A stretch of 64,000 nucleotides of DNA. Origin: Synchiropus splendidus. Its lineage: Eukaryota > Chordata > Actinopteri > Syngnathiformes > Callionymidae. The translations under genes and the position numbers were made by a program. Of the stretch, positions 59,963 through 64,000 are shown in pieces. The stretch spans positions 60,579,437 through 60,643,436 of the forward strand of contig NC_071334.1 of the NCBI RefSeq assembly GCF_027744825.2, read 5' to 3'. A model generated the notes under the pieces. It did no database searches. It was not told where the DNA came from and saw only the letters and a list, made by a program, of their open reading frames with translations. How positions within the stretch are numbered: position 1 is the first letter of the stretch; every line of letters begins with the position of its first letter.

Positions 59963-62900
59963 TACCAAGTATTAAGTTGCTGTGCAATAACTGCTCAACA
60001 ATTACCATTACCAACATCATTTAAACTGAAGCAGCATCCTTGTAGGCATTTAAAACATACCTGATACTGACTGGATTTATTTCTCCTTCAAGTATTTTCA
60101 TTCTCATTCAATTGCATTGCTTTGGTGTGAAGTACTTTATGTCCTCTTCTGGATTTAGAAAATAACACCACATAAGCTCACAGACTAGACATCACAGTGT
60201 TGAAATGACAAAACAAACAAGGCCTTTCTCTTCTAAAGGAGTTTGTTGTTTTGGACGAGCAGCTGAGTTCTGTTGTTGAGAACTGGAGGTGCGCAATCAG
60301 CAGCTGGTAGCGCACCTGGATCCAGATACATAGTTGATGAAAAGAGAAGCGGTCTGTCAGGTTATTATGCGACATTCCGCTATTTAACAAGTGAAATTTG
60401 TTGTTACATTATGGGCTTGATCTGTTCATTGTTGAAAGGGGGATTAACACATTTGTTTTTTATGAAGCACTTTGCCCTTTTTGTTATTGTTTATTTATTT
60501 GCTTTAGAATTGTTTATTTGCTTTACAGTGTTGTTCATTATTCTTGTTATTTGGTGATTTTTCTGAGTCATTTAGTTGAAGAGAAAAAAAAAAGAAAAGC
60601 AAAAAACGACACATGCCTGTTGGGATTTTCCTAAAAAATCTGTATCAGCCAAAAAAAATGACCATCAGTGCACCCTTATATTTTTTTGTTTTTCTCATGT
60701 GTAACTAGTTAGGTAGATATCATTAATGTACATATATTAAAGTCTCCTGTTTGTTGTTGAAATTTGTGCAGTGCTGCAGTGCTTTTGGAAGTTTTCTTAT
60801 TCTGTCCTTATACTTGAAATAATAACACCAGGTTGATTTAGTTTGACTTCTCAAGAGTCTTCTCTCTGCATGTTGGATGAAAATGTGTCTCTCCTTGAGT
60901 CACTATACCCAGCACAGCTTTTAACCTCATAGGTTTATTGCGTCCAGAAGTGTTTGACTTAAAAAAAAAAAAAACTCCTGCAGATTATCTTGGTGTCAAG
61001 CTAAGGTAGCGCAGGAAAATGTAATCCCAACCTCCAGCCTCAGGTGAGGAGAAGAGCTCTTGCATCTTTATCTCTGACTGGCCGACACTCTTCATTTCTC
61101 ATCGCTAAATTACTTCCTCTGCTTCTGTGATGGAGAAGTGAAAGAAAACGATAAATCTTGAAGGTATGATTTTGGAATTTATATGGTGTTTAAATTGAAA
61201 TTCCTCTTGGGATTTTATCCTGCTGAAGCTGCTGATATAGACATGGCTCCGGTGAGCGCTAAAACTGAATAAAAGATTGAAATATTGTAAGTGTTCTTAG
61301 ATGCAAAGGAGGATGTGTTGCATGATGAAAACATGAGATGTTTATTATAATATTTGTCACATGCAGACAAAGCTTGTGATAAAAATAGTTGGACATTTGA
61401 CGGACATTCGCTCCGGTACTGTTCTGGTAGTGTTGTCGTCTGGTGCGTGCTCGAAATACGGTTCGCTGACGGTCAGCGGTAACACTGCAACATGGTGTCA
61501 GTTCGGGTCCAACAACTCTTTCCATCAATGACAAACAGCCATTTTAGGAAAGAGAATCGTGCAAATATGAAATAAAATATTAATCACACCACAAAAAGGA
61601 CTGATTGACTATTAGTACAATAATACAGAGAATATGATATGAATGAATAATAATTTGTAATATTTCTTCAGTACCGGTCAGGCTACAAACACAACAGGGT
61701 TCTATGAGAGATGTGAGACATTTAGCTGCCCATTTAATTTTCTATTATATTTAAACATAAATAAATAATGTTAAATAATGCAGAGAACAGAACTTAGTAA
61801 AATACTTCGTACTTAATAAACTAAAGTTTCATCAGAAGACAGTTGGATTTTTTAAGACATACTGCATACATGCATTCATCATAAGTTTCATTGTTATCGG
61901 CAGATAAAATTTAGCATTTTAATGTTTTTTACCCATATTGCACATTCCTACTAGGTAGTATAATTCATATTAGTATTCTTAATTTTTTTAATTGAATATC
62001 TTGAAACATCTATCTTCCACGTATTATCTACTGTAGTCCTGAAATAAACCTTAGGAAGTTACAGTACTGCGGGACTAATTAAGGTTATCTAATCAAATAT
62101 AAATTATCCACTTAAAAAAAAACTGAATTCAAATGTTAAAATCCAAAATGGGTCACACTTTACTATTAAAGCTGATGTGCAGCTAATACACACGAGTTAG
62201 TATCTCATTAATCGTCTCTAAGAGGGTCTGTATTTTGGAACTTATTTCCAAGTGCAAAATGTTCCAAAGATTGCTCACTGTATTTGCTGAAATGACCTTC
62301 TTTTAAGGTTGGCTAACGTTGCCTTACATGGACCGATAATTTCACATGTATTGAACATTTTTCTCCTACTGTAGGTGTGTGTCTTGCATTACCTCTTTGG
62401 GGTTTGGAATACCTTATATTTCAAGCATGCGTATCAAACTGCAACTGATCTATTACTAGTCTTGCTTACAAAAATTTCATCTAATATTTTATTGGCAGAA
62501 TGAGGGTATCAGTCAGGAGGCCAATGAGGACCGAACCTAAGGGCACTGTCACACTGATGACCCATTCTCTCTTCCAGGTTGACCCCTAGAGGCTAATGTA
62601 AGAAACACATCTGGCTTGTTGTAATCCCTTAATATTCCTGCCATCTGTCTGTGTTGGTTATTGCTGGTTTCCAGCTTTATAATGATGCTAACACCTAAAG
62701 GGTCATGGGGCTACCAGACTGAAGACCCCTTTTTCAGTATCAGCCAGTGAGTCCTGTCTATTTCTCCCACAGCCTGCAGGTCACAGGTAGCCTACAACTG
62801 CAATGAGCATGTCTAACTAAGCTTAGGTTTGATTTATCTTCAACCTCATTGGGAAAGGTACATTTGTTGTCATTACTTGGCTACTCTGTTAATGAATTAA

Positions 62901-64000
62901 AATACAACACAAAAAAATAATTTGTTCAGTTATTCTTAAAATTATGTTATTATATATTTACATATATTCAGTTAAGGTGACCTAATAAACAAATGCATGG
63001 ATAAATATATGAATAAATACTTGTTAAACAAATAATGAATGACTAGTGAATTAATTCATGTTATTTCAGTTTCATCTTGCACATTGTAAACACACTTTAC
63101 ATTACACAAACTGAAAAGGAGCGTGTGTGGAGTGTGAGTGTAGAACAGTTCTAATAATTTTTGTCTCTTATTCCCATGTTTCCTAGGGACTGATGTTGCC
63201 AAAAAAAAAGACAAATACTAATGATGAAATACTGGCTGGGGGTTGCAGTGTCTCTTCAAAATATGAGTTACCGTTTTAATATTATGCCCTTTCTCTTTCT
63301 GATGTATTTTCTCACAGCCACATTGTTCTTTAATATGCATGTATAGGAGCATCAGGATTCCATTTTTCAGTCATATCAAAGCATATGAATTTGCCTAAGG
63401 ACACACTTTGAATTGGCATGAATTACATTTCTGCTTTACAAGATATTTCATCAGATACATACAATATTGAAATTCTGGCTCAAAGACCTGTCTGTGGAAA
63501 GGTCCAGAGCTCTGCTGAACTTCCCTAACCTCTGCATGTTTATGATTAAAATAATTCACCCTTTAACGCCTACAGGAATTTATAATTAATAGCAAATTGC
63601 TGACTGGTGTGTTCCATATATTTTATTGGTTCACTGTTAAACCCCCTCACCTTGACCTTTACAGGGATGCCACCAGGCACTTCCAATAGACTGGTGACCA
63701 GTAAGGTTGCTGCTCATAAGCCTGGGTGTGCCCCCTTTTAATTGACAGTGGTAAACGTTCAAATGGGATTTATTAATTTAGTTTACAGGCTCGGTTTTAA
63801 TGCTGAGCCTCATTTTTCTTATCTGAAGTCTTGCCCTTCATTCCCTCAGCTTGCAATGTCACCTCCTCCTGCCACGTTCACACCGTGTTCTATGTAAAAA
63901 TGCATTGAGGGATTCTACTCTAGAAGTGCCACCCCTGAGTCTTAACGCTTAACACTGGGCCTTGTGTTTTTGAGTCAATATGTTTGACTGGAATCGCACA
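59963..64000. other. Intron stretch to window end, no gene seen
   Basis: AT-rich intron with short homopolymers (A-run 60961-60974) and a minus-strand 91-codon frame (61259-61534) without domains. The part after 61700 is very AT-rich. One hAT-like end at 60641-60678 is listed separately. Confidence 0.45.
60641..60678 (+). mobile_element. hAT-like transposon right end (scrap)
   Basis: TGTATCAGCC...CATCAGTGCACCCTTA resembles a decayed ATATCGGTGCATCCCTA end of fish hAT-type elements, the same type of end as at 39412. Confidence 0.4.

Larger units (their letters stand above)
33360..64000 (+). other. vav2: vav2 intron 2, 5' portion (3' end outside window)
   Basis: No sequence resembling the next vav2 exon was recognised downstream to the end of the window, so intron 2 is at least 30.6 kb. 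It is visibly richer in transposon remnants than intron 1 (entries at 35.0, 38.9-40.0, 42.2-42.9, 45.4-45.85, 55.8, 59.5 and 60.6 kb). A very short or diverged exon could have been missed. Confidence 0.78.

Overview
The window reads as vertebrate, most likely ray-finned fish, nuclear DNA: AT-rich, rich in microsatellites, with no dense gene layout. It lies almost entirely inside two very long introns of one plus-strand gene. The only convincing coding sequence is a 117-bp exon at 33243-33359. It has a clean polypyrimidine tract/AG acceptor and an AAG|GTAAGT donor. Its 39 codons match the second coding exon of VAV2 (Rho-family guanine nucleotide exchange factor, C-terminal half of the calponin-homology domain). 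The upstream 33.2 kb is therefore the 3' part of vav2 intron 1, and the downstream 30.6 kb is the 5' part of intron 2. No other vav2 exon, second gene, tRNA, rRNA, snRNA or CRISPR was recognised. The remaining open frames are short, have no recognisable domains, and often overlap on both strands.

Layout. 1-21.6 kb is mostly unique intron with TG and CA microsatellites, a palindromic repeat unit at 16.8-17.07 kb and a few hAT-like transposon ends. At 21.64-22.06 kb sits a 14-copy, 30-bp minisatellite with a perfect 120-bp higher-order period. 22-33 kb is mostly unique intron. The exon follows. Intron 2 carries most of the mobile-element debris. This includes a roughly 525-bp hAT-like MITE with terminal inverted repeats next to a second TIR element (38.9-39.85 kb), several degenerate hAT-like termini, and a 31-bp poly-A tract. 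A mariner-like terminus ends near 55.97 kb. A minus-strand, 5'-truncated LINE 3' end with a GATA-type tail lies at 59.52-59.96 kb.

Several stretches (about 1.9-2.15, 10.7-10.9, 28.8-29.0 and 36.56-36.9 kb) have the texture of conserved noncoding/enhancer DNA: TAAT or ATTTGCAT motifs, higher complexity and no repeats. This is inference only and needs alignment. A few compact perfect inverted repeats (20.02, 25.48, 29.24, 42.65, 53.62-53.68 and 57.91 kb) are the most structured unexplained sequences. I found no convincing new biological system. The most unusual object is the higher-order 30-bp minisatellite, which is open in four reading frames.
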